From: an uncultured Reyranella sp.
Lineage (GTDB): Bacteria; Pseudomonadota; Alphaproteobacteria; Reyranellales; Reyranellaceae
Assembly: GCA_937915145.1 (NCBI GenBank)
Contig: CALDNT010000097.1
Span: 1-33,793 of the forward strand
Reading direction: 5' to 3'
Length of the DNA: 33,793 nt
In this document: positions 23,102-32,502 of the stretch, piece after piece
Layout: each line of letters starts with the position of its first letter
Position numbering within the stretch: position 1 is the stretch's first letter
Made by a program: the position numbers and the translations under genes
Notes under the pieces: generated by a model
What the model was told of the DNA's origin: nothing
Databases searched by the model: none
Seen by the model: the letters and a program-made list of their open reading frames with translations, nothing else

Positions 23102-24037
23102 ATGGCCGTTCTCGTGGTTGCCGCACATGACGGCAAGACTGTTCGCGCCAATGTCGCCAACGCCGTGACGGCGGCGGCGCAGATGGATCCCGACGTGCAC
23201 GTGCTGGTCGCCGGCAGCGGTGCCGACGAGGCTGCGAAGTCCGCTGCAGCGCTCCAGGGCGTCGCCAAGGTGCTTCACGTCGAGGACGCGGCCTATGCCA
23301 ACTGGCTCGCCGAAGATATCGCACCGCTCATCGTCAAGCTGGCGCCGGCCTACGGCCATGTCGTGATGGCCGCCGACTCTGTCGGCAAGAACGTCGCACC
23401 GCGCGTCGCCGCGCTGCTTGATGTGGCGCAGGTTTCCGAAGCCATCCAGGTCGTCTCGCCCGACACCTTCGTGCGGCCGATCTATGCCGGCAACGCCATG
23501 GCGACGGTGCAGTCGGCCGACAAGATCAAGATCGTGACGATCCGCCCGACCAACTTCAAGGCGGCCGCTACAGGCGGTTCGGCGGCGGTCGAAAAAGCCG
23601 ATGCTGCCAGCGCTGCGGGCCTGTCGACGTTCGTCGGTGCCGAGCTTTCCAGGAGCGAGCGGCCCGAACTTACCAGCGCCAAGATCGTCGTTTCCGGCGG
23701 CCGTGGCCTGGCCAGCGGCGAGAATTTCAAGATGCTCGAGACGCTGGCGGACAAGCTTGGTGCAGGGCTCGGCGCCAGCCGCGCCGCCGTCGATGCCGGC
23801 TACGTGCCGAACGACTACCAGGTCGGCCAGACCGGCAAGGTGGTCGCGCCCGACCTCTATATCGCCATCGGCATCTCCGGTGCGATCCAGCATCTCGCCG
23901 GCATGAAGGACAGCAAGACCATCGTTGCCATCAACAAGGACGAGGAAGCGCCGATCTTCCAGGTGGCCGACTATGGCATCGTCGGCGATCTGTTCCAGAT
24001 CGTTCCGGAACTGACAGCAGCGGTCGAAAAGAAGTAA
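23102..24037 (+). CDS. etfA: Electron transfer flavoprotein alpha subunit
   Basis: The 311-residue protein is the FAD-binding subunit of ETF. The C-terminal half shows the family fold: [37 protein letters not shown], and [10 protein letters not shown] near residue 259, which holds the flavin, followed by [21 protein letters not shown]. It receives electrons from Mcd and other acyl-CoA dehydrogenases through EtfB and passes them to ETF:ubiquinone oxidoreductase, which is not in this window. It lies one base after etfB and 22 bases before hbd, so the three genes form an operon. The N-terminal VVAAHDG and length are standard. Confidence 0.95.
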   Translation: MAVLVVAAHDGKTVRANVANAVTAAAQMDPDVHVLVAGSGADEAAKSAAALQGVAKVLHVEDAAYANWLAEDIAPLIVKLAPAYGHVVMAADSVGKNVAPRVAALLDVAQVSEAIQVVSPDTFVRPIYAGNAMATVQSADKIKIVTIRPTNFKAAATGGSAAVEKADAASAAGLSTFVGAELSRSERPELTSAKIVVSGGRGLASGENFKMLETLADKLGAGLGASRAAVDAGYVPNDYQVGQTGKVVAPDLYIAIGISGAIQHLAGMKDSKTIVAINKDEEAPIFQVADYGIVGDLFQIVPELTAAVEKK

Positions 24038-24059
24038 AGCAACCCCAGGGGTACCCACC

Positions 24060-24932
24060 ATGATCAAGCGCATCGGCATCATCGGTGCCGGCCAGATGGG
24101 CAGCGGTATCGCCCACGTCTGCGCGCTCAAGGGGTTCGACATCCGTCTTGCCGATGTCGACCAGGCGCATATCGACAAGGGCATCGATGCCATCAACCGC
24201 AACATGGACCGGCAGATCGGTCGCGGCATGATCCGGCCGGAAGACAAGGACGCGGCGCTCAAGCGCATTTCGACGGCGCTCGATTACAAGCCGTTTGCCG
24301 ACTGCGATCTGATCGTCGAGGCCGCGACCGAAAACGAGGCGGTGAAGCGCGAAATCTTCAAGAAGGTCTGCGTCGACCTGCCGTCGAACGTCCTGCTTGC
24401 CACCAACACCTCGTCGATCTCCGTGACGCGCCTGGCGGCGGTGACCGACCGGCCCGGCAAGTTCATGGGCATGCATTTCATGAACCCCGTGCCGATGATG
24501 GGGCTGGTCGAGCTGATCCGGGGCATCGCCACGGAGGAAGAGACCTTCCGCACGGTACGGGAGGTCGTGGTCAAGCTCGAGAAGAAGCCGGTCAATGCCG
24601 AGGATTTCCCGGCCTTCATCGTCAACCGCATCCTGCTGCCGATGATCAACGAGGCGGTCTATGCTCTCTACGAGGGCGTGGCGAACGTCGAGGCGATCGA
24701 CACCGGCATGAAGCTCGGCGCCAACCATCCCATGGGCCCGCTCGAACTGGCAGATTTCATTGGCCTCGATACCTGCCTGTCGGTCATGCAGGTGCTGCAC
24801 GAGGGCTTGGCCGATTCCAAGTACCGGCCGTGCCCGCTGCTGACGAAGTACGTCGAGGCCGGGTGGATCGGGCGCAAGGTCAAGCGCGGCTTCTATGACT
24901 ATTCAGGCGAGCGTCCGGTTCCCACTCGATAG
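24060..24932 (+). CDS. hbd: 3-hydroxyacyl-CoA (3-hydroxybutyryl-CoA) dehydrogenase
   Basis: The 290-residue enzyme converts (S)-3-hydroxybutyryl-CoA and acetoacetyl-CoA with NAD(H). The N-terminal GIIGAGQMGSGIAH is the dinucleotide motif. The catalytic region shows NTSSISVTRLA, MGMHFMNPVPMM with the active-site His, and FIVNRILLPMINEA. The C-terminal domain contains LGANHPMGPLELADFIGLD, typical of the short FadB2/PaaH/Hbd type. It follows etfA by 22 bases. In this setting it may feed C4 acyl-CoA for ccr or act in butyrate and hydroxybutyrate metabolism. Its product is the S isomer, whereas PHB synthesis uses R. The length is normal. Confidence 0.93.
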   Translation: MIKRIGIIGAGQMGSGIAHVCALKGFDIRLADVDQAHIDKGIDAINRNMDRQIGRGMIRPEDKDAALKRISTALDYKPFADCDLIVEAATENEAVKREIFKKVCVDLPSNVLLATNTSSISVTRLAAVTDRPGKFMGMHFMNPVPMMGLVELIRGIATEEETFRTVREVVVKLEKKPVNAEDFPAFIVNRILLPMINEAVYALYEGVANVEAIDTGMKLGANHPMGPLELADFIGLDTCLSVMQVLHEGLADSKYRPCPLLTKYVEAGWIGRKVKRGFYDYSGERPVPTR

Positions 24933-24993
24933 CGGTTTCGGAACATGAAGCGGTTGATGGTTGCCCTGGCCGTAGCCGTCGGTCCGCCTGCTG

Positions 24994-25200
24994 ATGCAGG
25001 ACCCTGGCCAGCGGCGGCTGCAGATCGCCGAGGGCGATCGCACGGCGACGCTGAACGTCGTGCCGTTCAACGACGACATGTCCCAGCTCATGATCGCCGG
25101 CCACGCCGGTCCGGGTGAAGGTCTGACCTCGTCATTGGTCGTTCAGGCGGTGCTTCGCATCTGCAAGGAAATGAGCAAGCATTGCGAAGTCGGCGGCTGA
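24994..25200 (+). CDS. Small hypothetical protein, possibly frameshifted
   Basis: A 68-residue open frame begins at an ATG without a ribosome binding site. The body, LQIAEGDRTATLNVVPFNDD to RICKEMSKHCEVGG, looks like a small folded domain with two Cys near the end. A second ATG at 24945, in another frame, encodes MKRLMVALAVAVG, a plausible start of a signal or anchor segment, then runs into unlikely sequence and stops at 25118. A one-base shift near 24982-24990 would join both parts into one exported protein of about 85 residues. It lies 61 bases after hbd. The family is unknown and the start is uncertain. Confidence 0.45.
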   Translation: MQDPGQRRLQIAEGDRTATLNVVPFNDDMSQLMIAGHAGPGEGLTSSLVVQAVLRICKEMSKHCEVGG

Positions 25201-25243
25201 CGCGTCAGACAGTTGGGCGCGTCGGCGCCAGGGTGGGCGTCTT

Positions 25244-25798
25244 CTAGCTTTGGCCGGCGATCGCCGCCTTCATGAGAGCCACCCCTTCGGGCATGTCCCA
25301 ATCGGCATCGCCTTCCAGGCGGCCCAGTTCGCGACCGGCCGGATCGACCAGGATCGATGTCGGCAGCAGCGACACGTCGAGCCCCTGCATGGCCTTGCGG
25401 CCCTTGTCGAAATAGATGCCGAGGTGAGTCAGCTTCCGGTCCTTGTAGAACGGCGCAACTCTGGGCCGCGACGCTCCATCGATCGACAGCGGCAGGACGA
25501 GAAACTTGTCCTTGGGGAACATCGCCTGCAATCGGTCGAGGCTCGGCATTTCCTTGACGCAGGGCGTACACCAGGTCGCCCAGAAGTTGATCAGCAGCGC
25601 CCTGCCGCGGAAATCGGCGAAGCGCAGCGGCTTGTCGTTGGCATCCTGGAATTCGAGGTCGGGCAGGGGCTTTGGCGTCTGGGCCTTCTTGAATCTGCTC
25701 ATTTCGCCCGCGGCCCTTGCCGGCAACGCCACGGCCGCCAGGGCGCCCGAGAGAATGTACCTCCGGCCAGGGAGGAAATTGAGAGCAGGATATGCCAT
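25244..25798 (-). CDS. TlpA-family thiol:disulfide oxidoreductase
   Basis: The 184-residue protein has a signal/anchor segment at the N terminus (PGRRYILSGALAAVALPARA) and a thioredoxin-like domain with the active site NFWATWCTPCVKEMPSL (Cys77 and Cys80) and a cis-Pro in SLLPTSILVDPAG. It should work as a periplasmic reductant, for example in cytochrome c or oxidase copper-centre maturation. AGGAA at proper spacing supports the ATG at 25798. It lies 35 bases from the divergent argH; this tlpA-argH arrangement is common in alphaproteobacteria, so both genes probably share regulatory sequence. The exact redox partner is unknown. Confidence 0.88.
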   Translation of the reverse strand: MAYPALNFLPGRRYILSGALAAVALPARAAGEMSRFKKAQTPKPLPDLEFQDANDKPLRFADFRGRALLINFWATWCTPCVKEMPSLDRLQAMFPKDKFLVLPLSIDGASRPRVAPFYKDRKLTHLGIYFDKGRKAMQGLDVSLLPTSILVDPAGRELGRLEGDADWDMPEGVALMKAAIAGQS

Positions 25799-25833
25799 AA
25801 GCCGCGTTCCTACAGGATCGATGGTACGAATTC

Positions 25834-27276
25834 ATGGCACGAAAGAACACGGCTGCGCGAGCGCGCAAGAGCGGCTCCAACACGATGTGGGGCGGCCGTT
25901 ACAAGCTCGGACCGGCGGAAATCATGGAGCGGATCAACGCTTCCATCGGTTTCGACCGCCGGCTCTATGCGCAGGACATCGCGGGCTCTCTGGCGCATGC
26001 CGATATGCTGGTGGCGCAGGGCATCATCACGGCCAAGGACGGCCGCGCCATCCGGCGCGGGCTGCTGAAGGTTCGCGAGGAGATCGAGAGCGCAAGGTTC
26101 AAGTTCTCGACCAGGCTCGAGGACATCCATTTCAATGTCGAAGCGCGGCTGACCGAACTGATCGGACCGGCCGGCGGACGGCTGCATACCGCGCGTTCGC
26201 GCAACGACCAGATCGCGCTCGATGTGCGGCTGTGGGTACGCGATACGATCGACCGGTTCGAGTTCATGCTGCGCGACCTGCAAGCCGCGCTCATCGACCG
26301 TGCCGAGCAGTATTCGGCCACGATCATGCCGGGTTTCACCCATCTGCAGACGGCGCAGCCGATCACCTTCGGCCATCATCTGCTGGCCTATGTCGAAATG
26401 GTCGGCCGTGACCGCAGCCGCTTCGCCGATTGCCGGGCGCGGCTGAACGAATCGCCGCTTGGCGCCGCCGCGCTCGCGGGCTCGCCGCATCCAATCGATC
26501 CGCGCAAGACGGCCAGGGCGCTGGGCTTCGACCGGCCGATGGCCAATTCGCTCGATGCCGTGTCCGACCGCGACTACGTGATCGAGTTCATTGCTGCCGC
26601 TTCGACCACGGCGGTGCATCTGTCGCGCCTCTCCGAGGAGATCGTGATCTGGTGCTCCGCGCCGTTCCGTTTCATCTCGCTGTCGGATGCCTTCACCACC
26701 GGCAGCTCGATCATGCCGCAGAAGCGCAACCCCGACGCCGCCGAACTGACGCGCGCCAAGGTCGGTCGCATCGTCGGCGCCTTCGTGGCGCTCTGCACCA
26801 TCCTGAAGGGCCTGCCGCTCACCTATGGCAAGGACATGCAGGAAGACAAGGAGCCGCTGTTCGACGCCGCCGACTCGCTGGAGCTCGGCATTGCCGCGAT
26901 GGCCGGCATGGTGCGCGACCTCAAGGCCAATCCCGAGCGCATGCGCGCCGTGGCTTCGGCCGACTATTCGGTGGCCACCGACCTCGCCGACTGGCTGGTG
27001 CGCAAGGTCGGCCTGCCGTTTCGCCAGGCCCATCACGTGACGGGCCGGCTGGTCGGCGTCGCCTCCGACAAGGGCGTCGATCTCGACAAGCTGTCGCTGG
27101 CCGAGATGCAGGCGATCGAACCGAGTATCGATCGCAGCGTCTACCGCGTGCTCACCGTCGAAGCGTCGGTCGGCGCCCGCAAGAGCTTTGGCGGCACCGC
27201 ACCCGCCAATGTCGCGCGCTCCGTCGTGGAAGCGCGCCGGCGGTTCCTCGGAGCCGCGAAGGGACGCAGCCGATGA
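25834..27276 (+). CDS. argH: Argininosuccinate lyase
   Basis: The last enzyme of arginine synthesis, it splits argininosuccinate into arginine and fumarate. The 480 residues are the usual length. Features include [23 protein letters not shown] near the N terminus, [28 protein letters not shown] with the catalytic His region, and the fumarase-superfamily signature [11 protein letters not shown] from residue 290. The first fifteen residues are a basic tail ([13 protein letters not shown]). The ATG at 25834 has only a weak ribosome binding site. It overlaps lysA by ATGA. In some relatives a small lipoprotein gene lies between argH and lysA; none is here. Confidence 0.96.
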   Translation: MARKNTAARARKSGSNTMWGGRYKLGPAEIMERINASIGFDRRLYAQDIAGSLAHADMLVAQGIITAKDGRAIRRGLLKVREEIESARFKFSTRLEDIHFNVEARLTELIGPAGGRLHTARSRNDQIALDVRLWVRDTIDRFEFMLRDLQAALIDRAEQYSATIMPGFTHLQTAQPITFGHHLLAYVEMVGRDRSRFADCRARLNESPLGAAALAGSPHPIDPRKTARALGFDRPMANSLDAVSDRDYVIEFIAAASTTAVHLSRLSEEIVIWCSAPFRFISLSDAFTTGSSIMPQKRNPDAAELTRAKVGRIVGAFVALCTILKGLPLTYGKDMQEDKEPLFDAADSLELGIAAMAGMVRDLKANPERMRAVASADYSVATDLADWLVRKVGLPFRQAHHVTGRLVGVASDKGVDLDKLSLAEMQAIEPSIDRSVYRVLTVEASVGARKSFGGTAPANVARSVVEARRRFLGAAKGRSR

Positions 27277-28559
27277 GCTTCTTTGCCTACAGGAACGGCG
27301 AGATGCACGCCGAAGGCGTGGCGCTAGCCTCGGTCGCCGCTCAGGTCGGCACACCCTTCTACTGCTACTCCGCCGGCGCCTTGCGTGCGGCGTGGAAGGA
27401 GTTCGCCGACGGCATCAAGGGCATGAACGCCCCCCACAAGGTTGGTGTCTGCTATGCCATGAAGGCCAACAGCAGCCTGGCCGTCATCCGTCTGTTCGGC
27501 GAGCTGGGTGCCGGAGCCGACATCGTCTCGGTGGGCGAGATGCGCCGTGCGCTCGCGGCCGGCATTCCGGCTGCCAACATCGTCTACTCGGGGGTCGGCA
27601 AGAAGGCTTCGGAATTGATGGAGGCCCTGCAGGCCGGAGTCGGCCAGATCAATGTCGAGAGTTCGGCCGAGATCGAAACGCTCAATGCCGTCGCCGGCCA
27701 GGTCGGCGCCAAGGCCGTCGTGACCATTCGGGTCAATCCCGATGTTGACGCCGGGACGCACGCCAAAATCACGACCGGACGCAAGGAGAACAAGTTCGGC
27801 ATCGACATCGATCTCGCGCGTGAGGCCTTTGCGCTGGCCGGCCGCCAGCCCAACCTCAGGGTCGCGGGCGTGGCCATGCATATCGGCTCACAGCTCACCT
27901 CTCTCGAGCCCTACCGCGCCGCCATCGTGCGGGTCCGCGAGCTGATCGGGCAGCTGCGCACCGACGGCCATCATATCGACCGTTTCGACCTCGGCGGCGG
28001 CCTGGGGATTGTTTACTCGGACGAGAAATTGCCATCGATCGCGGATTTCATGGCGGTGGTCGCCAGGGAGACCAAGGGACTAGGCTGCGAACTGACTTTC
28101 GAGCCGGGCCGGCGTCTCGTCGGCGAAGCGGGAGTGCTGGTGGGCGAGGTGATCCTCGTTAAGCCCGGCTCGGCGAAGACTTTCATCATTGTCGACGCGG
28201 CGATGAACGACCTCATCCGGCCGACGCTCTACGAGGCCTGGCACGATATTTTGCCGGTTCATCAGCCACGCCCCGATGCCGCCACGATCCGCTGCGATAT
28301 CGTTGGACCGATCTGCGAATCGGGTGATTTCCTGGCACAAAACCGTGATATGGCGCCGCTGGCTGCCGGAGACCTCGTCATGATACGCTCGGCCGGAGCC
28401 TATGGGGCGGTCATGGCGTCGAGCTACAACAGCCGCCCGCTGGCGCCGGAAGTGATGGTCGATGGCACGCGATTTGCGGTTACCCGGCCAAGACCGACGG
28501 TCGACGAGATGCTCCAGGCCGAGCGGTTTCCGCCCTGGATGGAGCCGGTGAAGGCCTAG
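27273..28559 (+). CDS. lysA: Diaminopimelate decarboxylase
   Basis: This 428-residue PLP enzyme decarboxylates meso-diaminopimelate to lysine. The fold-type III barrel has the PLP lysine Lys64 in CYAMKANSS, the HIGSQLT strand, the phosphate loop GGGLGI, and [11 protein letters not shown]. The C-terminal domain carries [12 protein letters not shown], with the conserved Cys-Glu-Ser that completes the active site across the dimer. The frame remains open far upstream inside argH, but the ATG at 27273 gives the proper N terminus and an ATGA overlap with argH, so translation is coupled. The DUF4175 gene follows 13 bases after its stop. Confidence 0.96.
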   Translation: MSFFAYRNGEMHAEGVALASVAAQVGTPFYCYSAGALRAAWKEFADGIKGMNAPHKVGVCYAMKANSSLAVIRLFGELGAGADIVSVGEMRRALAAGIPAANIVYSGVGKKASELMEALQAGVGQINVESSAEIETLNAVAGQVGAKAVVTIRVNPDVDAGTHAKITTGRKENKFGIDIDLAREAFALAGRQPNLRVAGVAMHIGSQLTSLEPYRAAIVRVRELIGQLRTDGHHIDRFDLGGGLGIVYSDEKLPSIADFMAVVARETKGLGCELTFEPGRRLVGEAGVLVGEVILVKPGSAKTFIIVDAAMNDLIRPTLYEAWHDILPVHQPRPDAATIRCDIVGPICESGDFLAQNRDMAPLAAGDLVMIRSAGAYGAVMASSYNSRPLAPEVMVDGTRFAVTRPRPTVDEMLQAERFPPWMEPVKA

Positions 28560-28572
28560 TCAAGGGGAAGCG

Positions 28573-31152
28573 ATGGACGCCAGCCAGACCTCGACGATCG
28601 AAGCGCCCGGCTTGCGGCGCAAGATCGCCGTGGCGTGGGCGGCGCTTGCGTGGGAAGGGCTTTGGCCGCGGCTCGCGCCGCTGCTGGCGTTCGCGGCCCT
28701 GTTCGTGGCCGCCGCCCATTTCGACCTTTTCGCCGGTCTCGAACCTTGGGTTCATACAGGTCTGCTGGCCGTTCTGGCGCTCGCGCTGGGCGGGTTGGGC
28801 TGGTGGCGCCTGCGCCGGTTTGCCTGGCCGGAACGGGAAGCCGCGATCCGCCGTCTCGAGCGCGACAGCGGCGTGCCCCACCGTCCACTGGTGGCGGTAC
28901 AGGACCATCTTGCCGCCGGCGAGGGCGATCCGATGGCCGCCGCCCTGTGGGACGCTCACCGCCGCCGCGAGGCGGCGCGTCTGGCCGGCCTGGAGAACAA
29001 GGCCGCACACCCCGGGCTCGCCGCGCTCGACACCTGGGCGCTGCGTCTGGTGCCGGTGCTGCTTTTGATCGTGGCCGTCACCAGCGCCGGCGGTTGGCGC
29101 AGTGATCGCATGGAGGCGGCTTTCACGCCGGCCTTTCCGCCGCCGCCGCCGGTGGTCGCCAATCTGTGGATCGCCCCCCCGGCCTATACGGGCAAGGCAC
29201 CGATTTATCTCGACGTCAACGATCGCGACAAGCTTTTGCGCGTCCCTGTCGGAAGCAAGCTCGCCGGTTTCGTCGACGATGTCCGCGGTCGCAAGCCGCC
29301 GCAACTCGCGATCGACGGCAAGGCGACCGATTTCGCCACCGTCGGCAAGGGCAAGTATCAGGTCGAGCAGGTCATCACCGAGGGCAAGCAGATCTCTCTG
29401 CAGGCCCGCGGCGACGAGCAGGCACGCTGGAAACTGCACGTCATTCCCGACCTTGCCCCGACCATAGAGTTCGCCCGCCCGATCGGCGTCGACAAATGGT
29501 CGACCAAGATCGAATACATCGCCGGCGACGATTTCGGCATAACCGGCGTTCAACTCCAGATCCGCCTGCATGGCAGTGTTCTGGGCGATGATGCCTTGAG
29601 TGACGACGCCGAGCCCGAGGTGCTGCGCATCGACCTGCCGGTCGCGGGCAACTCCAAGAAGGTGTCAGACACGTTCGTGCGCGACCTCACCAGCCACCCG
29701 TGGGCCGGACTCAAGGCCACGGTGATGCTGTTCGCGTCGGATGCCATCGGCCAGAAGGGCCGCAGTTCGGTCGAGACCTTTCTGTTGCCCGAGCGGGTGT
29801 TCAACGACCCGACGGCGCGCGCCCTGATCGTCTTGCGCAAGGCGTTGACGCGCGATCCCAAGGGCTTCCAGGTCGATGTTGCCGATGGCATGCGCATGAT
29901 CCAGATCCGGCCGGAAAGCTATCGCGACGATCCGGTGGTGCAGCTTGGGCTTCGCGTCGGCGCGGCGCGCCTGGCGCCGAACGGCGACAAGACCAACGTC
30001 GTCGACAAGGAAAACATCACGGAGATGCAGAAGCTTCTCTGGGATCTTGCGATGCATCTGGAGAATGGCGCCACGTCCGACGCCGAACGGGCGCTCGAGC
30101 AGGCGCGGCAGGAACTGCGTGACGCCGTGCAGCGCCAGGCCGGTGACGAAGAGATCGAGCGCCTGATCCAGCAGCTCTATGACGCGATGGCGCGCTGGCA
30201 GCGCGAACTCGCCGAGAAGATGAAGGATCCCGAGGAACGCCGCCGCATGCAGGAGCAGGCGGAAAAAATGGATCCCAACAACACCATCACCGGCGACGAC
30301 CTTCAGAAGATGCTCGACAAGATTCGCGAGATGGCCAAGAACGGCGATCGCGAGGGCGCCAAGCGGGCGCTCGAAGAGCTGCGCAAGATGATGGAAAACG
30401 CCACGCCGATGATGGCCCAGCCCGGCCAGCAGCGCCAACCCGGCCAGCAGCGCGGCGAGCAAGGTCAGGGCAATCAGCAGGGCCGCGAGATGATGAACCA
30501 GCTCGACCGGCTGTCGCGGCGCCAGAACCAGCTTCTGGGTGAGTCCGAGCGCGAGGGCCGCCAGGGTCAACAGGGCCAACGCGGCCAGCAGGGGCGTCAG
30601 GGTCAGCAAGGTCAACCGGGCCAGGGCCAGCAGGGCCAGCCTGGCCAGGGCGGCGGTCAATGGGGTGAACAGCAGCGCGGTCAGCAGGAAGGTCTGCGGC
30701 GCCAGCTTGGCGACCTCATGAACCGCCTCGACGAGAACGGCATGCCGATGCCCGAATCGCTCGGTCGGGCCGAACGTTCGATGCGCGAGGCCGAGGAATC
30801 ACTGCGGCGCGGCGATCCGCGTGACGCAACGCGCTCGCAGCGGCGTGCTCTCGACAACCTCCAGCAGGGAATGGGCGATCTGGCCGAACAGATGCGCCAG
30901 CGCGGACCGGGCAACGGTCAGGACCTCGCCGAGATCGAGGAGCGCGAACGTCGGAGCGAGGATCGCGATCCGCTCGGCCGTTCCGACGGCAACTACGGCG
31001 ATGCCGTGGATACCGGCACCGACAAGATTCCGCTCGAACTTGAGCGTCAGCGCAGCCGCGAAATCCTTGACGAACTGCGCCGCCGTGCCGGCGAACAGCT
31101 TCGGCCGAAGGACGAACTCGATTACATCGACCGTCTGTTGAAGACCTACTAG
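28573..31152 (+). CDS. TIGR02302/DUF4175-family membrane protein
   Basis: The protein of 859 residues has three hydrophobic segments in the first 180 residues (about 33-55, 58-78 and 157-175), then a large region with beta-rich parts (such as PPVVANLWIAPPAYTGKAP) that is probably periplasmic. From about residue 500 it is highly charged and helical. Residues 616-707 are low-complexity, dominated by Gln, Gly and Arg with QGQ and QPGQ units. The C-terminal part regains order and ends RPKDELDYIDRLLKTY. The family is widespread after lysA in alphaproteobacteria; its function is not known. A ribosome binding site (AAGGGGAAG) precedes the ATG. Confidence 0.85.
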   Translation: MDASQTSTIEAPGLRRKIAVAWAALAWEGLWPRLAPLLAFAALFVAAAHFDLFAGLEPWVHTGLLAVLALALGGLGWWRLRRFAWPEREAAIRRLERDSGVPHRPLVAVQDHLAAGEGDPMAAALWDAHRRREAARLAGLENKAAHPGLAALDTWALRLVPVLLLIVAVTSAGGWRSDRMEAAFTPAFPPPPPVVANLWIAPPAYTGKAPIYLDVNDRDKLLRVPVGSKLAGFVDDVRGRKPPQLAIDGKATDFATVGKGKYQVEQVITEGKQISLQARGDEQARWKLHVIPDLAPTIEFARPIGVDKWSTKIEYIAGDDFGITGVQLQIRLHGSVLGDDALSDDAEPEVLRIDLPVAGNSKKVSDTFVRDLTSHPWAGLKATVMLFASDAIGQKGRSSVETFLLPERVFNDPTARALIVLRKALTRDPKGFQVDVADGMRMIQIRPESYRDDPVVQLGLRVGAARLAPNGDKTNVVDKENITEMQKLLWDLAMHLENGATSDAERALEQARQELRDAVQRQAGDEEIERLIQQLYDAMARWQRELAEKMKDPEERRRMQEQAEKMDPNNTITGDDLQKMLDKIREMAKNGDREGAKRALEELRKMMENATPMMAQPGQQRQPGQQRGEQGQGNQQGREMMNQLDRLSRRQNQLLGESEREGRQGQQGQRGQQGRQGQQGQPGQGQQGQPGQGGGQWGEQQRGQQEGLRRQLGDLMNRLDENGMPMPESLGRAERSMREAEESLRRGDPRDATRSQRRALDNLQQGMGDLAEQMRQRGPGNGQDLAEIEERERRSEDRDPLGRSDGNYGDAVDTGTDKIPLELERQRSREILDELRRRAGEQLRPKDELDYIDRLLKTY

Positions 31153-31159
31153 GTGTTTG

Positions 31160-31177
31160 ATCCCGGACGCGGGATTT
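31160..31177 (+). terminator. Possible terminator hairpin after the DUF4175 gene
   Basis: ATCCCG (31160-31165) and CGGGAT (31170-31175) form a 6-bp stem around GACG, followed by only two T residues. A second inverted pair, TCGTTT (31194-31199) and AAACGA (31205-31210), lies next to the hpt stop on the other strand. Both lie between convergent genes, as terminators would. Confidence 0.4.
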
Positions 31178-31213
31178 GGCCGACCGTTTGATGTCGTTTA
31201 CCGGAAACGATGG

Positions 31214-31753
31214 CTAAGCTGTCTTCTCCACCACGCCGATGTACGGCAGGCCGCGAAAGCGGTGAGCCCAGTCGAGCCCGTAGCCCACGAGGAATTCGTC
31301 GCCGGCCTCGAAGCCGACGAAATCGGCCTTCAGTTCCGTGCGCCGTTTCATCGGCTTGTCGAGCAGCGTGCAGATCGAGACGCGCCGCGCGCCGCGCTCT
31401 TCCAGCAGGTTCTTGGCGAAGCTGAGTGTCAGGCCGGACTCGAGGATATCGTCGACCAGCAGAACGTCGCGATCCCGCACGTCGTCGACGATGTCGCGCA
31501 CGATCCGCACGCTGCCGCTGCTTTCCATTCCGGTGCCGTAGCTGGACAGGGTGAGAAAATCCATCGACCAGTCGGCGCCGGCCAGGCTGAGTGCCCGGAT
31601 CAGATCGGCCGCGAAGACGAAGCTGCCCTTGAGCACCGAGACCACCAGCGTGTCGGCCGGCAGCTTTGCCGCCAGGTCCGCGGCCATTACGTCGACGCGG
31701 GCCGCGATTTCAGCCGCGGAAAAGCGGATCGAGACGGTGGGGCGGTCGGGCAT
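31214..31753 (-). CDS. hpt: Hypoxanthine phosphoribosyltransferase
   Basis: This 179-residue purine-salvage enzyme joins hypoxanthine (or guanine) to PRPP. The PRPP loop is VLLVDDILESGLTL (97-110), with Asp101 and Asp102, and Glu in place of the more usual Asp before the Ser/Thr-Gly. SVLKGSFVFAADL (about 39-51) is the pyrophosphate loop, and DFVGFEAGDEFLVGYGLDW near the end closes the base pocket. The length fits the family. The ATG at 31753 lies 11 bases after the zinc-ribbon gene stop, so both are likely cotranscribed. The ribosome binding site is weak. Confidence 0.92.
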   Translation of the reverse strand: MPDRPTVSIRFSAAEIAARVDVMAADLAAKLPADTLVVSVLKGSFVFAADLIRALSLAGADWSMDFLTLSSYGTGMESSGSVRIVRDIVDDVRDRDVLLVDDILESGLTLSFAKNLLEERGARRVSICTLLDKPMKRRTELKADFVGFEAGDEFLVGYGLDWAHRFRGLPYIGVVEKTA

Positions 31754-31764
31754 GGCTGTGCTCG

Positions 31765-32460
31765 CTATTCGATGGCGGGGACGATGTCGGTGGTGCCGGT
31801 TGGCGGATCGTCGAGCGTCTGGCTGAAACTCAGCCGCGCACCGGGTCCGATCGGACCTTCGATCAGCACATAGCTGCGCTCGCCCAACAGGTCATCGTTC
31901 TTGCGGAAGATCACGCGCAGTTTGCTGGTCGACCCCGGGCCATTGCCGGTATTGACGACCTCGCCGCGCACGACATAGCGGCCGTCGACAAGCTCAATCT
32001 TGCTGGCGTCGAGGTCGATCTCAAGCCGCGCCTTGGCGGGAGGGGCCGGGCGGATTTCCTTCGATGGCGCCACCGACAGGATACGCAGCGTGTCGAGGTT
32101 GAGGAGCGGCCGCCATTCCGGCGGCAGCCGGTCGACGATCCGGTCCCGGTAGGCGAAGGCCGCGACGCCGAGCACGACGACCAGACCTATGGCGGCCGCC
32201 AGCCACCGGCCCCAACGGCTATTCGGCTGCGGTCGTGTGAGCGTCGGCAGGTCTGCGCCCTGGGTCTGTGGGTGGATCGCGAAATCCGGTACGGCCGGCT
32301 GTTCCGGCGGCTTGGGGGCCGTGGGCTCCGCCGGCGTCGCCCCGAGCTTCTCGAACCAGCGATGGTCGCATCGGGCACACTGGACCGTGCGGCCGGACGG
32401 GCCGATCGCCACCGGATCGACGGCGTATCGCGCGCCACAGTTTGAACAGGTAACTTGCAT
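31765..32460 (-). CDS. MJ0042-type zinc-ribbon membrane protein (DUF3426-like)
   Basis: The 231-residue protein starts with a zinc ribbon, MQVTCSNCGARYAVD then VQCARCDHRWF, with ligands Cys5, Cys8, Cys28 and Cys31. A Pro- and Ala-rich linker follows, then one transmembrane segment WLAAAIGLVVVLGVAAFAY, and a C-terminal domain of about 110 residues (VVRGEVVNTGNGPGSTSKLRVIF) resembling the DUF3426/FxLYD beta-sandwich. The zinc ribbon probably faces the cytoplasm and the beta domain the periplasm. The frame is open to a GTG at 32481; the ATG at 32460 is preferred because the family usually begins right at the zinc ribbon. Its role is not established. Confidence 0.82.
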   Translation of the reverse strand: MQVTCSNCGARYAVDPVAIGPSGRTVQCARCDHRWFEKLGATPAEPTAPKPPEQPAVPDFAIHPQTQGADLPTLTRPQPNSRWGRWLAAAIGLVVVLGVAAFAYRDRIVDRLPPEWRPLLNLDTLRILSVAPSKEIRPAPPAKARLEIDLDASKIELVDGRYVVRGEVVNTGNGPGSTSKLRVIFRKNDDLLGERSYVLIEGPIGPGARLSFSQTLDDPPTGTTDIVPAIE

Positions 32461-32502
32461 GATGAGAGCGGGGAAGTTCACTAGATGTGCTTGCGGCTGG
32501 AC

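Noticed and set aside
30418-30693. DNA tandem repeat or CRISPR-like array
   Set aside because: The repeats are codon-level Gln/Gly/Arg units inside a continuous coding frame and have no spacers.
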